Shown here in pieces: positions 1 to 6,900 of a DNA stretch of 15,000 nt. The translations under genes and the position numbers were made by a program. Within the stretch, counting starts at the first letter, position 1, and every line of letters begins with the position of its first letter. The notes beneath the pieces were generated by a model that was given only the letters and a program-made list of their open reading frames with translations, was not told the DNA's origin and searched no databases. The DNA lies in NCBI GenBank assembly GCA_964551455.1, contig CAZKDA010000114.1:1-15000 (forward strand), in the 5' to 3' direction. The stretch is from JAHDHW01 sp964551455 (lineage in GTDB: Bacteria > Bacteroidota > Bacteroidia > Chitinophagales > Saprospiraceae).

Positions 1-233
1 CATACAGGGATGATCGCATCCGTTGAACAAAATACGATCAGGTTTTTACCCTGGTATTGTTGCCAGTTGTGTTCTGCAAGGGCAGCTCTGAAGTCTTTTT
101 CCTTCAGGATCAATTCCATGAAAAGGTAGTCCTTGATGTCAAAAACCGCTAACTCTTCTTTTGGAAAGAATTCCTCCAGGTTGATCGTGATCAAGCCGCT
201 CGAAGCTACTCTGTTTACCAAAGGTTTATCCAT
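1..233 (-). CDS. DUF2480 family protein (N-terminal part, cut by window edge)
   Basis: I translated this by hand from the ATG at 233 and it stays open to the window edge (77 codons). The start reads MDKPLVNRVASSGLITINLE, followed by a stretch with FDIKDYLF and LILKEKDFR and later NLIVFCSTDAIIPV. This is the typical beginning of DUF2480, a Bacteroidota family of about 170 residues whose function is unknown. An in-frame ATG at 254 would add seven Lys-rich residues; I prefer 233 because the family starts close to the VNRVA motif. The gene lies 40 bases downstream of scpB on the same strand (19 from the alternative start), so the two are probably co-transcribed. The C-terminal half is outside the window. 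Confidence 0.85.
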   Translation of the reverse strand, partial: MDKPLVNRVASSGLITINLEEFFPKEELAVFDIKDYLFMELILKEKDFRAALAEHNWQQYQGKNLIVFCSTDAIIPV

Positions 234-273
234 ATTCTTTTTGTGTTTCGTCATTCCTAAATCAATCGGTTGC

Positions 274-924
274 TCATTCTTCTTCAAAATCAATTTCGCG
301 GCTGTCGGAAGAAACATGGTTTATTTCGATAATTCCGTTTTTCTCTGCCGGTACAGATTCTTCGATTGGCGCCACTTCACCGATTTCGTTTTCCGGGAGT
401 TTAAAATCTTTTGGTTTGGGAAGATCATTGAGGCTTTTGATGCCGAAGTAATCCATAAATTTTTCAGAGGTTCCGTAAACCAGCGGACGGCCAGGCTTTT
501 CCGATCTTCCGAGTATTGTAACAAGCTCTTTTTCCAAAAGTTTTTGCACGGAATAATCGCAGCTCACCCCGCGTATCTTTTCGAGTTCTCCCTTCGAAAC
601 GGGTTGTTTGTAGGCGATGATCGACAGGGTTTCGAGCGCAGCGGCAGACAGCCGTTTTTTGGTGGTCTGTTTCAGGTAATTCCCCACGGTCGGATGATAG
701 GCTCCTTTTGTTAAAAAATGATACCCTTCCGCAACTTCAACGATCTCGAAAGCAAACTCGTCTTTTTGGTATTTACCTTTCAGGCTGTTCAACGCGCTTT
801 CAATTTCCTGCTTTTCAAATTTGGTTTCAAATGTCTCTTCCAGACAAGTCTTGATCTCGTCAAAAGTTATGGCGTGCTCCGTTGCAAAGATCAAACTTTC
901 AATATGTTGTGCTAAATACTCCAC
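274..924 (-). CDS. scpB: Segregation and condensation protein B
   Basis: This 216-residue protein is ScpB, the winged-helix partner that with ScpA (kleisin) binds SMC and forms the bacterial condensin needed for chromosome compaction and segregation. The N-terminus (MEYLAQHIESLIFATEHAIT) matches the first winged helix. The second winged helix holds the family block RLSAAALETLSIIAYKQPVSKGELEKIRG (about residues 91-119), followed by LLEKELVTILGRSEKPGRPLVYGTS, a hallmark of the family. Residues after about 170 form an acidic tail with no conserved motif. The length is normal. scpA is not next to it. A promoter-like TTG-N18-TAATTTTA lies just upstream, so it may have its own promoter inside the minus-strand run. 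Confidence 0.95.
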   Translation of the reverse strand: MEYLAQHIESLIFATEHAITFDEIKTCLEETFETKFEKQEIESALNSLKGKYQKDEFAFEIVEVAEGYHFLTKGAYHPTVGNYLKQTTKKRLSAAALETLSIIAYKQPVSKGELEKIRGVSCDYSVQKLLEKELVTILGRSEKPGRPLVYGTSEKFMDYFGIKSLNDLPKPKDFKLPENEIGEVAPIEESVPAEKNGIIEINHVSSDSREIDFEEE

Positions 925-958
925 ATTTACCTGCGTTTTCTATTGTTGAAAAAGATTG

Positions 959-987
959 TAAAATTACGAAAATCGGAATATTTGCAA
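959..987 (-). promoter_or_regulatory. Putative promoter of scpB
   Basis: On the minus strand TTG (987-985), an 18-base spacer and TAATTTTA (966-959) match the Bacteroidota -33/-7 consensus (TTG, TAnnTTTG) except for the last base. Predicted transcription would start near 952, about 28 bases before the scpB ATG. No transcript data are available here. Confidence 0.35.
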
Positions 988-1017
988 GCAGTTTTTGCCG
1001 GAGACTTAGCGTGGTGT

Positions 1018-1896
1018 TTAATTCCAGCAATTTTTGTTTACCTCTTGTTGGAATGGAATATCCCTGATAAGGCGTTTGTAGGTATTGCTGTTGTTATGCG
1101 GATTTTCGGATTCAGGAGTAGTTTGAAAAAAAATATCGGCCAGGCCTTGAATGCCTTTGAACCGAAAAGCAATATCCACGATGCAAACACTGAAAAGCGA
1201 ATCTCTTTGCGGATTGTATTCCAGGTGTTTTTGAATAGCTCTTTCGCGGTATTTTTCAACCTGCGCCTCAGTTGGCTGATTGTAATCGATTTTGTTGAGC
1301 CGTGGGTTGTTCGACATATATTTCACAACAAACTCGTCGCCTTCTTCCAGCGGCATCCCGGTTTCCAGTACGACCACCGGCATATCGTCGAATCCGGTTT
1401 CAGCGGAATACGACTGACCGTTGACAATGTAAAAGTATTTGACTTCCGAGTCGGAAACCTGCAAGATCTTGGCTTTTCCTTCGGCTCCATTTCTAAAAAA
1501 ATCATGCGCATTTAACATCCCGTTGTTGCTGTCTTTCCATTTTATCATCAATGTAGAAAAGGCAATCGTAAGCAGCAGAATCCCTCCGATAAGCATCAAA
1601 GCCTGCATAAAATGCCGTCGTTCGATCTTCTTCCGCATGTTATTGCGGGGTGTATCGGCGGTTTTGTTGATCTCAAAGCTGTAATAAAACTGGCCGTTGA
1701 TCCGCTCGATGGAAATTTCGCAGAGTTGTTCGTCGATAAAAAAAGAATAGGTCTTATCCTCCAGGATTTCAAAATCGATCAGGATGATCTTGGCATCGCA
1801 GTAAACCAGCAAATGCCCCGACTCAGCACCATGCATCAACCCTACATGATGTTTTTTGCCCTGATCCGCTAGGTATGTCCAGTTGAAACGATTCAA
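1018..1896 (-). CDS. Single-pass membrane protein with FAIM-like N-terminal domain and DUF3592-like C-terminal part
   Basis: This 292-residue protein belongs to no family I can name with certainty. Residues 1-85 contain HHVGLMHGAESGHLLVYCDAK, then KTYSFFIDEQLCEI and YYSFEIN. This order of motifs resembles the beta-sandwich repeats of eukaryotic FAIM1 (W..G..H.V.L, VWCNGK, D.T..FSI...C.I); the match is from memory and is inference. A basic stretch (RKKIERR, 88-94) precedes one clear transmembrane helix at about 97-118, which predicts N-in/C-out topology. The outer part (about 130-210) has GKAKILQVSDSEVKYFYIVNG and GDEFVVKYMSNNP, a pattern like DUF3592 domains. The last 80 residues show nothing I recognise. 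It is the first gene of a minus-strand run with scpB and the DUF2480 gene, 93 bases upstream of scpB. The ATG at 1896 is the only good start. Confidence 0.8.
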   Translation of the reverse strand: MNRFNWTYLADQGKKHHVGLMHGAESGHLLVYCDAKIILIDFEILEDKTYSFFIDEQLCEISIERINGQFYYSFEINKTADTPRNNMRKKIERRHFMQALMLIGGILLLTIAFSTLMIKWKDSNNGMLNAHDFFRNGAEGKAKILQVSDSEVKYFYIVNGQSYSAETGFDDMPVVVLETGMPLEEGDEFVVKYMSNNPRLNKIDYNQPTEAQVEKYRERAIQKHLEYNPQRDSLFSVCIVDIAFRFKGIQGLADIFFQTTPESENPHNNSNTYKRLIRDIPFQQEVNKNCWN

Positions 1897-1959
1897 ATTA
1901 TTCCTTTTTTAATTTGGAATTCATCCCTTAAAAAGTTAACACAAAATCTATACAAAAGA

Positions 1960-1967
1960 TACGTTTG
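1960..1967 (+). promoter_or_regulatory. Possible -7 element (TACGTTTG) for the dksA-like gene
   Basis: TACGTTTG fits the Bacteroidota -7 consensus TAnnTTTG exactly, but no TTG stands at the expected -33 distance and the leader to the ATG at 2090 would be long, at about 115 bases. Weak call. Confidence 0.2.
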
Positions 1968-2089
1968 TTCGGGGAGAACAATAAATTTATCGAATAATTT
2001 AACGTCTGCTTTGCCATTTTCAATCAAAAACCCGGTTCATCGCCGGATTTATTTTGTAATTGAAACAAATCAAATCCAACCACAACGAT

Positions 2090-2425
2090 ATGAATGCAAA
2101 AGAAAGGGAACAGTTTAAAGCCACTATTTTAAAAAAGATAACACAAACCGAAAGGGAGATTCAAGAGTTGGAAGAGCTTATCCAGCCCATCTCGCCTGAA
2201 AATTCTATCGGGAGAGTCAGCAGGATGGATGCGATCAACAACAAAAGCGTTGCGGAAGCGGCGCTGAGGACTTCACGGAAAAAACTCGCTTCGCTCAAAT
2301 TTGCACTAACAAAAACCGAAAGTCCCGATTTTGGGCTTTGTGTTGTTTGTAAAAACCCGATCCCGGTTGCAAGGCTGCTCATCATGCCGGAAAGCACAAG
2401 GTGTGTCAGGTGTGCCGACAGGTAG
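2090..2425 (+). CDS. DksA/TraR family zinc-finger transcriptional regulator
   Basis: This is a 111-residue DksA/TraR-type protein. Members bind the secondary channel of RNA polymerase and change promoter kinetics, often with ppGpp. The N-terminal half is a predicted coiled coil (EREQFKATILKKITQTEREI), followed by the family block ENSIGRVSRMDAI, and the C-terminus carries a four-cysteine zinc finger: C84, C87, C105 and C108 (CVVC, 17 residues, CVRC). I chose the ATG at 2090. An in-frame TTG at 2060 would add ten residues (KQIKSNHND) that do not look like the family. The length fits the short Bacteroidota members rather than the 151-residue E. coli DksA. A hairpin follows nine bases after the stop. 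Confidence 0.9.
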   Translation: MNAKEREQFKATILKKITQTEREIQELEELIQPISPENSIGRVSRMDAINNKSVAEAALRTSRKKLASLKFALTKTESPDFGLCVVCKNPIPVARLLIMPESTRCVRCADR

Positions 2426-2433
2426 TAAAAAAG

Positions 2434-2468
2434 ACAGGGCACCGTCGTAAAAATACGCAGTACCCTGT
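2434..2468. terminator. Hairpin after the dksA-like gene, possible terminator
   Basis: ACAGGG at 2434 pairs with CCCTGT at 2463-2468, and the inner bases extend the stem with two mismatches and one bulge around an AAAAAT loop. There is no T-run directly after it on the plus strand; on the minus strand it would be followed by CTTTTTTACTACC. It fits a weak or bidirectional terminator. Confidence 0.45.
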
Positions 2469-2843
2469 ATAACCCCAAAAAACCAAATGAAAACAATTTT
2501 TATTAAATCCCCCGTGGGGAATTCCGTGGCCTGTGCTTAATTATATAAAGCTTTTCAGCCGTATTTCTTTAGGTATCTTGTGTTGATCCATTATATTTTA
2601 AACGGCTCAGGATACCAATAATTTCATTCAATTAACAATAATAATTCTTTTCTTTGTAAGAATCAGACTTTAAACACACTTTCGGCAAAAAGGATTGTCA
2701 TTTTCATGTAAATTTTAAATCCTTTCCGCTTCAATTGTGGAAACAACATATTTTGAAAAAGGTTTATTTGCGACTTACCGGCAACCTGGAATAACAAGCC
2801 CGGGAAAATGATTTGCTGTTTCTCCAAATTCAATGACCATTTT
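2469..2843. other. AT-rich intergenic stretch with no supported gene
   Basis: This fills most of the gap between the dksA-like gene and radA. It is AT-rich. A small 5-bp palindrome (TCCCC cgt GGGGA, 2508-2520) is present. A minus-strand open frame of about 105-119 codons crosses the stretch and runs into the radA start, but its translation is rich in K, F, I and L, shows no motif I recognise, and would overlap radA head to head. I do not call it a gene. Confidence 0.6.
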
Positions 2844-2874
2844 TTTGCATTAAACCTCAACAACTCTATTTTCA
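2844..2874 (+). promoter_or_regulatory. Putative radA promoter
   Basis: TTTG (2844-2847), a 19-base spacer and TATTTTCA (2867-2874) resemble the Bacteroidota -33/-7 promoter, with two deviations in the -7 box. Transcription would start near 2881, about 75 bases before the GTG start. The asnS upstream region has the same spacing and a nearly identical -7 box (TATTTTCG), which supports both. Confidence 0.35.
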
Positions 2875-2954
2875 CTTTCGAAAAAGAGTACCACAACTGA
2901 TGAAAAATTTTAACCGGTAATTGAAATGATAAAAACTTAAAAAAGGGAAATAAC

Positions 2955-4331
2955 GTGACAAAAATAAAGAAAATTTTCATTTGTGCAAACTGTGGCGCAA
3001 ATTCGCCAAAATGGGTCGGCAAATGCCCAAGTTGTGAGGAGTGGAATACCTACCAGGAAGAAGTCGTCGTACTCAACACTACCGAAGAAGAAAAAAAGAA
3101 AAGCTGGAAGAATACAGCCAATCAAAACTCGCCGCAGCCTATCCCACTCACTGAAATCCGCTCCGGGAATACGCAAAGACTGGTTACTCCGGATTCCGAG
3201 TTCAACCGCGTCTTGGGCGGAGGGATAGTCGGTGGTTCATTGATTTTGATCGGCGGTCAGCCGGGCATTGGAAAATCCACACTCATGCTACAGGTTGCAC
3301 TGACGATTCCCTCAAAGATATTGTACGTCTCCGGCGAAGAAAGCGAAGAGCAAATCAAAATGCGCTCTGACCGCATAGGCAATCCAAAGTCTGATTGCTA
3401 CATACTCACAGAAACCAACACCAGCAAAATCCTGACCCATGCTCACCAACTCCAGCCCGACCTGATGGTCATCGATTCCATCCAAACGCTTTCATCGCCA
3501 CATATCGAATCTACGCCGGGCAGCATCTCGCAAGTGCGGGATTGCGCGGGCGAATTGCAGCGGTTTGCCAAAGAAACAGGCATCCCGGTGATCATCATCG
3601 GGCATATCACCAAAGACGGAGCCATTGCAGGTCCCAAACTGTTGGAACATATCGTCGATGCGGTTTTACAGTTTGAAGGCGACCGGAATTACACGTACCG
3701 GATATTGCGAACCATCAAAAACCGCTTTGGCTCTACCGACGAAATGGGCATCTACGAAATGCAGGCGAATGGTTTGCGCGAAGTGTCCAATCCTTCGGAA
3801 TTGCTGCTTTCGCAAAATGAAGAAAACCTGAGCGGTAGCGCCGTTTCTGCGACGATGGAAGGCTTGCGGGCTATGCTCATCGAATCCCAGGCGCTGGTGA
3901 GCACTGCCGTTTACGGAACCCCGCAGCGAACAGCCACAGGATTTGACCTTCGCCGCTTGAGCATGTTGCTGGCCGTGCTGGAAAAAAGGATGGGTTTTCC
4001 CTTCGGTCAAAACGATGTTTTCCTCAACATCGCAGGCGGCATCAAGGTGGATGATCCGGCCATCGATCTCGGGATTGTAGCTGCATTGATCTCCTCGCTG
4101 GAAGACATTTCCATTCCCAGCGATATTTGCTTTGCCGGAGAGGTGGGTTTGTCGGGAGAGATCAGGGCGGTCAACCGCATCGATCAGCGCATCCAGGAAG
4201 CCGACAGGCTTGGATTCAAACAAATTTTCATTTCAAAATACAACACCAAAGGATTGGATACCCGGCGTTACAACATCGATATTTTTACGATCGGAAAAGT
4301 TGAAGAACTATACCGGGCGGTTTTCGAATAA
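2955..4331 (+). CDS. radA: DNA repair protein RadA (Sms)
   Basis: RadA is a RecA-related ATPase that drives branch migration during recombinational repair. This 458-residue protein has all the family parts in order. An N-terminal C4 zinc finger (C10, C13, C24, C27) comes first. The Walker A loop GQPGIGKST lies at about 101-109 and Walker B LMVIDS at about 170-175. The RadA-specific KNRFG motif is at about 255-259, and a Lon-protease-like C-terminal domain runs from about 300. The length is typical. The start is GTG; the residues after it (TKIKKIFICANCG) align with the usual family start and no upstream ATG is in frame without a stop. The stop codon TAA touches the left end of a palindromic repeat element, so its 3' untranslated region is made of repeat sequence. 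Confidence 0.97.
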   Translation: MTKIKKIFICANCGANSPKWVGKCPSCEEWNTYQEEVVVLNTTEEEKKKSWKNTANQNSPQPIPLTEIRSGNTQRLVTPDSEFNRVLGGGIVGGSLILIGGQPGIGKSTLMLQVALTIPSKILYVSGEESEEQIKMRSDRIGNPKSDCYILTETNTSKILTHAHQLQPDLMVIDSIQTLSSPHIESTPGSISQVRDCAGELQRFAKETGIPVIIIGHITKDGAIAGPKLLEHIVDAVLQFEGDRNYTYRILRTIKNRFGSTDEMGIYEMQANGLREVSNPSELLLSQNEENLSGSAVSATMEGLRAMLIESQALVSTAVYGTPQRTATGFDLRRLSMLLAVLEKRMGFPFGQNDVFLNIAGGIKVDDPAIDLGIVAALISSLEDISIPSDICFAGEVGLSGEIRAVNRIDQRIQEADRLGFKQIFISKYNTKGLDTRRYNIDIFTIGKVEELYRAVFE

Positions 4332-4519
4332 GAGCTTGTATAAATTTTCATGATTGCGCGAACGTGAGCAAATTTTATTATGAACAAGGCAAAAAACGCA
4401 GACGTACCTGAAAGGTACGGCGAGGCTTTTTAACGCAGTGCAGAATAAAATTGGCCACTTGTACCTGCCTTACTGCGTTCAGCAGGCAGGGCCAATTGAT
4501 GGAAGTTTAAACAAGCTCT
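4331..4519. repeat. MITE-like element with 21-bp terminal inverted repeats
   Basis: The two ends (4331-4351 and 4499-4519) are inverted copies identical at 18 of 21 positions; both begin AGAGCTTGT when read inward. Inside are nested inverted pairs: AATTTTATT (4371-4379) with AATAAAATT (4444-4452), and CGTACC (4403-4408) with GGTACG (4414-4419) around a TGAAA loop, the latter followed by TTTTT at 4427. There is no open frame of useful length and no transposase. The left end shares its first base with the last base of the radA stop codon. It looks like a non-autonomous palindromic element; the stem followed by the T-run might also end radA transcription. Copy number in the genome is unknown. 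Confidence 0.6.
4464..4490. repeat. CCTGCCT/AGGCAGG hairpin inside the radA-downstream element
   Basis: A perfect 7-bp stem (4464-4470 with 4484-4490) encloses a loop holding a further CTG/CAG pair. Flanking AATTGGCC (4449-4456) and GGCCAATT (4490-4497) are also inverted. It lies in the right arm of the larger element, where the left arm has unrelated sequence, so it looks like a later insertion. A similar hairpin lies at 12691-12715. Confidence 0.55.
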
Positions 4520-4551
4520 AAACCTAACCTTTCTGTGCTTGTTGAATCATT

Positions 4552-4953
4552 ATGGAAAACAGCAATCCCGTGCTACTCTTCGATGGCGTATGTAACCTCT
4601 GCAACGGAGCGGTTCAGTTTGTTATAAAAAACGACAAAAAAAAGCAGTTCCGCTTCGCCGCTCTCCAATCAAAAGCTGGTAATGCCTTTTCAAAAAAATA
4701 TGCCCTGCCGGTAGAAAACTTTGATACTTTTGTACTCATTTCAAATGATAAATATTACACGCGATCCGATGCGGCGCTCAAGGTTGCAAAAATGCTGGGA
4801 GGCGTTTGGTCGCTGGCCTACGTTTTTATCATCATTCCAAAAACGGTTCGCGATGCGATTTACAATTGGGTGGCAAAGAACCGTTACAGATGGTTTGGCA
4901 AAAAAGACCAATGCATGATCCCCACTCCCGAACTGAGAGACCGCTTCCTCTGA
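4552..4953 (+). CDS. DCC-family thiol-disulfide oxidoreductase (DUF393)
   Basis: This 133-residue protein has the DUF393/DCC signature near its start: LLFDGVCNLCNGAVQF, with a CxxC pair at C14 and C17 in a DGVCxLC context that gives the family its name. The middle contains FAALQSKAG and YYTRSDAALKVAKMLGG, and the C-terminus has RYRWFGKKDQCMIP with a third cysteine at C121, all normal for the family. These small proteins are annotated as predicted thiol-disulfide oxidoreductases with a thioredoxin-like fold; their substrates are mostly unknown. No signal peptide is seen, so it is probably cytoplasmic. It sits between the radA-downstream repeat element and asnS, each of which has its own signals, so it is probably transcribed alone. 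Confidence 0.9.
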   Translation: MENSNPVLLFDGVCNLCNGAVQFVIKNDKKKQFRFAALQSKAGNAFSKKYALPVENFDTFVLISNDKYYTRSDAALKVAKMLGGVWSLAYVFIIIPKTVRDAIYNWVAKNRYRWFGKKDQCMIPTPELRDRFL

Positions 4954-4980
4954 TTTCCGTATTCCGGCCTCGTTGAGTAC

Positions 4981-5010
4981 TTGAACTTTCCTTTTTTATA
5001 ATTATTTTCG
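4981..5010 (+). promoter_or_regulatory. Putative asnS promoter
   Basis: TTG (4981-4983), a 19-base spacer and TATTTTCG (5003-5010) resemble the Bacteroidota -33/-7 promoter with one change in the -7 box. Transcription from about 5017 would give a leader of about 74 bases that contains a hairpin. Confidence 0.4.
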
Positions 5011-5031
5011 CAGCTTCATTGAACTAATGTA

Positions 5032-5051
5032 AAACAGTCTTCGTACTGTTT
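5032..5051 (+). promoter_or_regulatory. Hairpin in the asnS leader
   Basis: AAACAGT and ACTGTTT form a perfect 7-bp stem around a CTTCGT loop, about 40 bases before the asnS ATG. There is no T-run after it and no leader peptide with Asn codons, so it is neither a clear terminator nor a classical attenuator. It may only stabilise the leader. Confidence 0.3.
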
Positions 5052-5090
5052 GAAGTAATAAATATTTTCAAAATTTTTTAATTCCTGAAA

Positions 5091-6548
5091 ATGCCTGGAA
5101 GAACCGAAATCGCTTCAATTTTAAACCAGCCCGTATCCGGTCGGGCGGGATCCCCGAAACTCAATGAACAACTCACCGTCATGGGCTGGGTGAGAGCCTT
5201 CCGCTCCAATCGTTTCATCGCATTGAATGACGGAACGAGCATAAACAATCTCCAGGTCGTGGTTGATTTTGAAAAATTTGATGAAGCCTTATTGAAAAAA
5301 GTGAATTTTCATGCTTGTATCAAAGCCACAGGACGTCTCGTGGAATCGCAGGGCGCTGGTCAGACCGTTGAGTTGGAATGCCATGAACTCGAAATTCTCG
5401 GGGAATCAAATCCCGACGAATATGTGCTCCAGCCCAAACGCCAGACGATGGAGTTTTTAAGAGAACAGGCTCACTTTAGATTGCGAACCAACACCCTGAG
5501 TTCGGTTTTTCGCATTCGCCATGCAATATCCTTCGCCATTCATAAATATTACAACGACCGTGGTTTTTATTACATGCACACGCCGATCATCACGGGCAGC
5601 GATGCAGAGGGTGCGGGGGAAATGTTCCATGTGACGACACTAGACCTCGAGAAGCTCCCGAAGGGAGACGACGGGAAGGTGGATTTCAGCCAGGATTTTT
5701 TCGAAAAGCCGACCAACCTCACTGTTTCTGGGCAATTGCAGGCGGAGATCGGCGCATTGGCGCTTGGGAAAGTTTACACCTTCGGGCCTACTTTCAGGGC
5801 TGAAAATTCCAACACTTCCCGCCACCTCGCCGAATTCTGGATGATCGAACCCGAAGTCGCTTTCAACGACATCCACGACAATATGGATCTGGCCGAAGAT
5901 TTTGTAAAATTCCTGATCAACTACGTTTTGGAAAATTATCCCGATGACCTGGCAGTGCTGGATAAACGCATCCAGGAAGCGGAAAAAAATATGAAAGCGG
6001 AGCTTCGCCGCCCCATGGGGCTGATCGAAACCCTGCGGTTTATTGTCGATAACCATTTTGAAAGAATCACCTATACCGAAGCCATCAACCTGTTGAGAAA
6101 TTCAAAACCGTTCAAAAAAGGGCGTTTTGAATTTGAGCCGGTTTGGGGCAGCGATCTTCAGGCAGAGCATGAGCGCTGGCTCGTGGAGCAGCATTTCAAA
6201 AAACCGGTCATCGTTCGTGATTATCCAAAAGAATTCAAAGCTTTTTATATGCGCCTGAACGACGACGGCAAAACCGTTGCTGCGATGGATGTCCTGTTTC
6301 CCGGCATCGGTGAAGTCATCGGAGGCTCGCAACGCGAGGAGCGCCACGATGTCCTGAAACAAAGGATGCAGGAAATGGACGTTGACGAACATGAGCTTTG
6401 GTGGTATCTCGATCTCCGCAGATTCGGCGGCTGCCCGCATGCCGGATTCGGGCTGGGTTTTGAAAGAATGGTTCAATTCATTACCGGTATGGAAAATATC
6501 CGCGATGTCATCCCGTTCCCCCGCACCCCCGGCAAAGCTGAATTTTAA
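5091..6548 (+). CDS. asnS: Asparaginyl-tRNA synthetase
   Basis: This class IIb synthetase charges tRNA(Asn) with asparagine in the cytoplasm. The 485-residue protein has an N-terminal OB-fold anticodon-binding domain (about 28-105, LTVMGWVRAFRSNRFIALND). Motif 2 is at about 234-256 (TFRAENSNTSRHLAEFWMIE) and motif 3 near the end (about 452-481, GFGLGFERMVQFITGMENIR followed by DVIPFPRTPG). The residues NTSRHLAEFW and the ending PFPRTPG are typical of AsnRS rather than AspRS. The insert around residues 185-205 (PKGDDGKVDFSQDFF) is common in bacterial AsnRS. The length is normal. The ATG at 5091 is preceded by an AT-rich leader without a Shine-Dalgarno sequence, as is usual in Bacteroidota. If the window had used indirect amidation only, asnS would not be needed, so this organism makes Asn-tRNA directly. 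Confidence 0.97.
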   Translation: MPGRTEIASILNQPVSGRAGSPKLNEQLTVMGWVRAFRSNRFIALNDGTSINNLQVVVDFEKFDEALLKKVNFHACIKATGRLVESQGAGQTVELECHELEILGESNPDEYVLQPKRQTMEFLREQAHFRLRTNTLSSVFRIRHAISFAIHKYYNDRGFYYMHTPIITGSDAEGAGEMFHVTTLDLEKLPKGDDGKVDFSQDFFEKPTNLTVSGQLQAEIGALALGKVYTFGPTFRAENSNTSRHLAEFWMIEPEVAFNDIHDNMDLAEDFVKFLINYVLENYPDDLAVLDKRIQEAEKNMKAELRRPMGLIETLRFIVDNHFERITYTEAINLLRNSKPFKKGRFEFEPVWGSDLQAEHERWLVEQHFKKPVIVRDYPKEFKAFYMRLNDDGKTVAAMDVLFPGIGEVIGGSQREERHDVLKQRMQEMDVDEHELWWYLDLRRFGGCPHAGFGLGFERMVQFITGMENIRDVIPFPRTPGKAEF

Positions 6549-6900
6549 GCTCTAAGGAAACTACTTTGCATTAGACTAAAAATGCCAGTGCTGTACAAGA
6601 TTTACACATTTTTTTTCTCACAAGTTCACGCCTTGCGTGACAGGTTCTGCGTGGATCAGCGAGATCAGCGGGACACTATAATTTCCCGCAGATGTCGCAG
6701 ATTTTCGCAGAAAGTGAAACTATACTAAGTTCTGCTTTCCGGGTTGTATCATTTTAATAAAGAATAGTCAAGCGCTAAGATTTCTTCTATTTGTCCAAGA
6801 AGGCAAATTTTAAAAAGCGCAACCTTTGCAGCGATCTTTTTAAGTTTTCGCTTGTTATGGAGGCAATAGTTTTAAATGTATCCGAATAGAAAACAAACAC
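6549..6900. other. Intergenic stretch between asnS and the ABC gene
   Basis: This 352-base gap contains a small hairpin (CACGC ctt GCGTG, 6627-6639) followed at once by the 66-bp palindrome listed separately. The rest is AT-rich. I see no gene, no clear terminator for asnS and no convincing promoter for the ABC gene. Confidence 0.6.
6646..6711. repeat. 66-bp imperfect palindrome (TCTGCG...CGCAGA repeat)
   Basis: Two 28-base arms (6646-6673 and 6684-6711) are inverted copies with seven mismatches, separated by a 10-base AT-rich loop. Both arms carry spaced GCG/CGC units (TCTGCG, then GCGA, then GCGGGA). Elements of this general form (CGCAGATT...CGCAGA) are, from my recollection, common intergenic repeats in many environmental bacteria. 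It could fold into a long hairpin in RNA and might end asnS transcription, but no T-run follows. Confidence 0.6.

Noticed and set aside
133..714. Plus-strand open frame of 193 codons at the left edge
   Set aside because: It is antisense to scpB and to the DUF2480 gene, both of which have clear family motifs, and its translation shows none.
943..1515. Plus-strand open frame of 190 codons
   Set aside because: It lies opposite the FAIM-like/DUF3592-like protein gene, which has a transmembrane helix and better composition.
2663..3022. Minus-strand open frame of 119 codons before radA
   Set aside because: It overlaps the radA start and zinc finger, shows no recognised motif, and has a composition typical of translated AT-rich spacer.
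3666..4223. Minus-strand open frame of 185 codons within radA
   Set aside because: It is entirely antisense to radA, whose ATPase and Lon-like domains are unmistakable.
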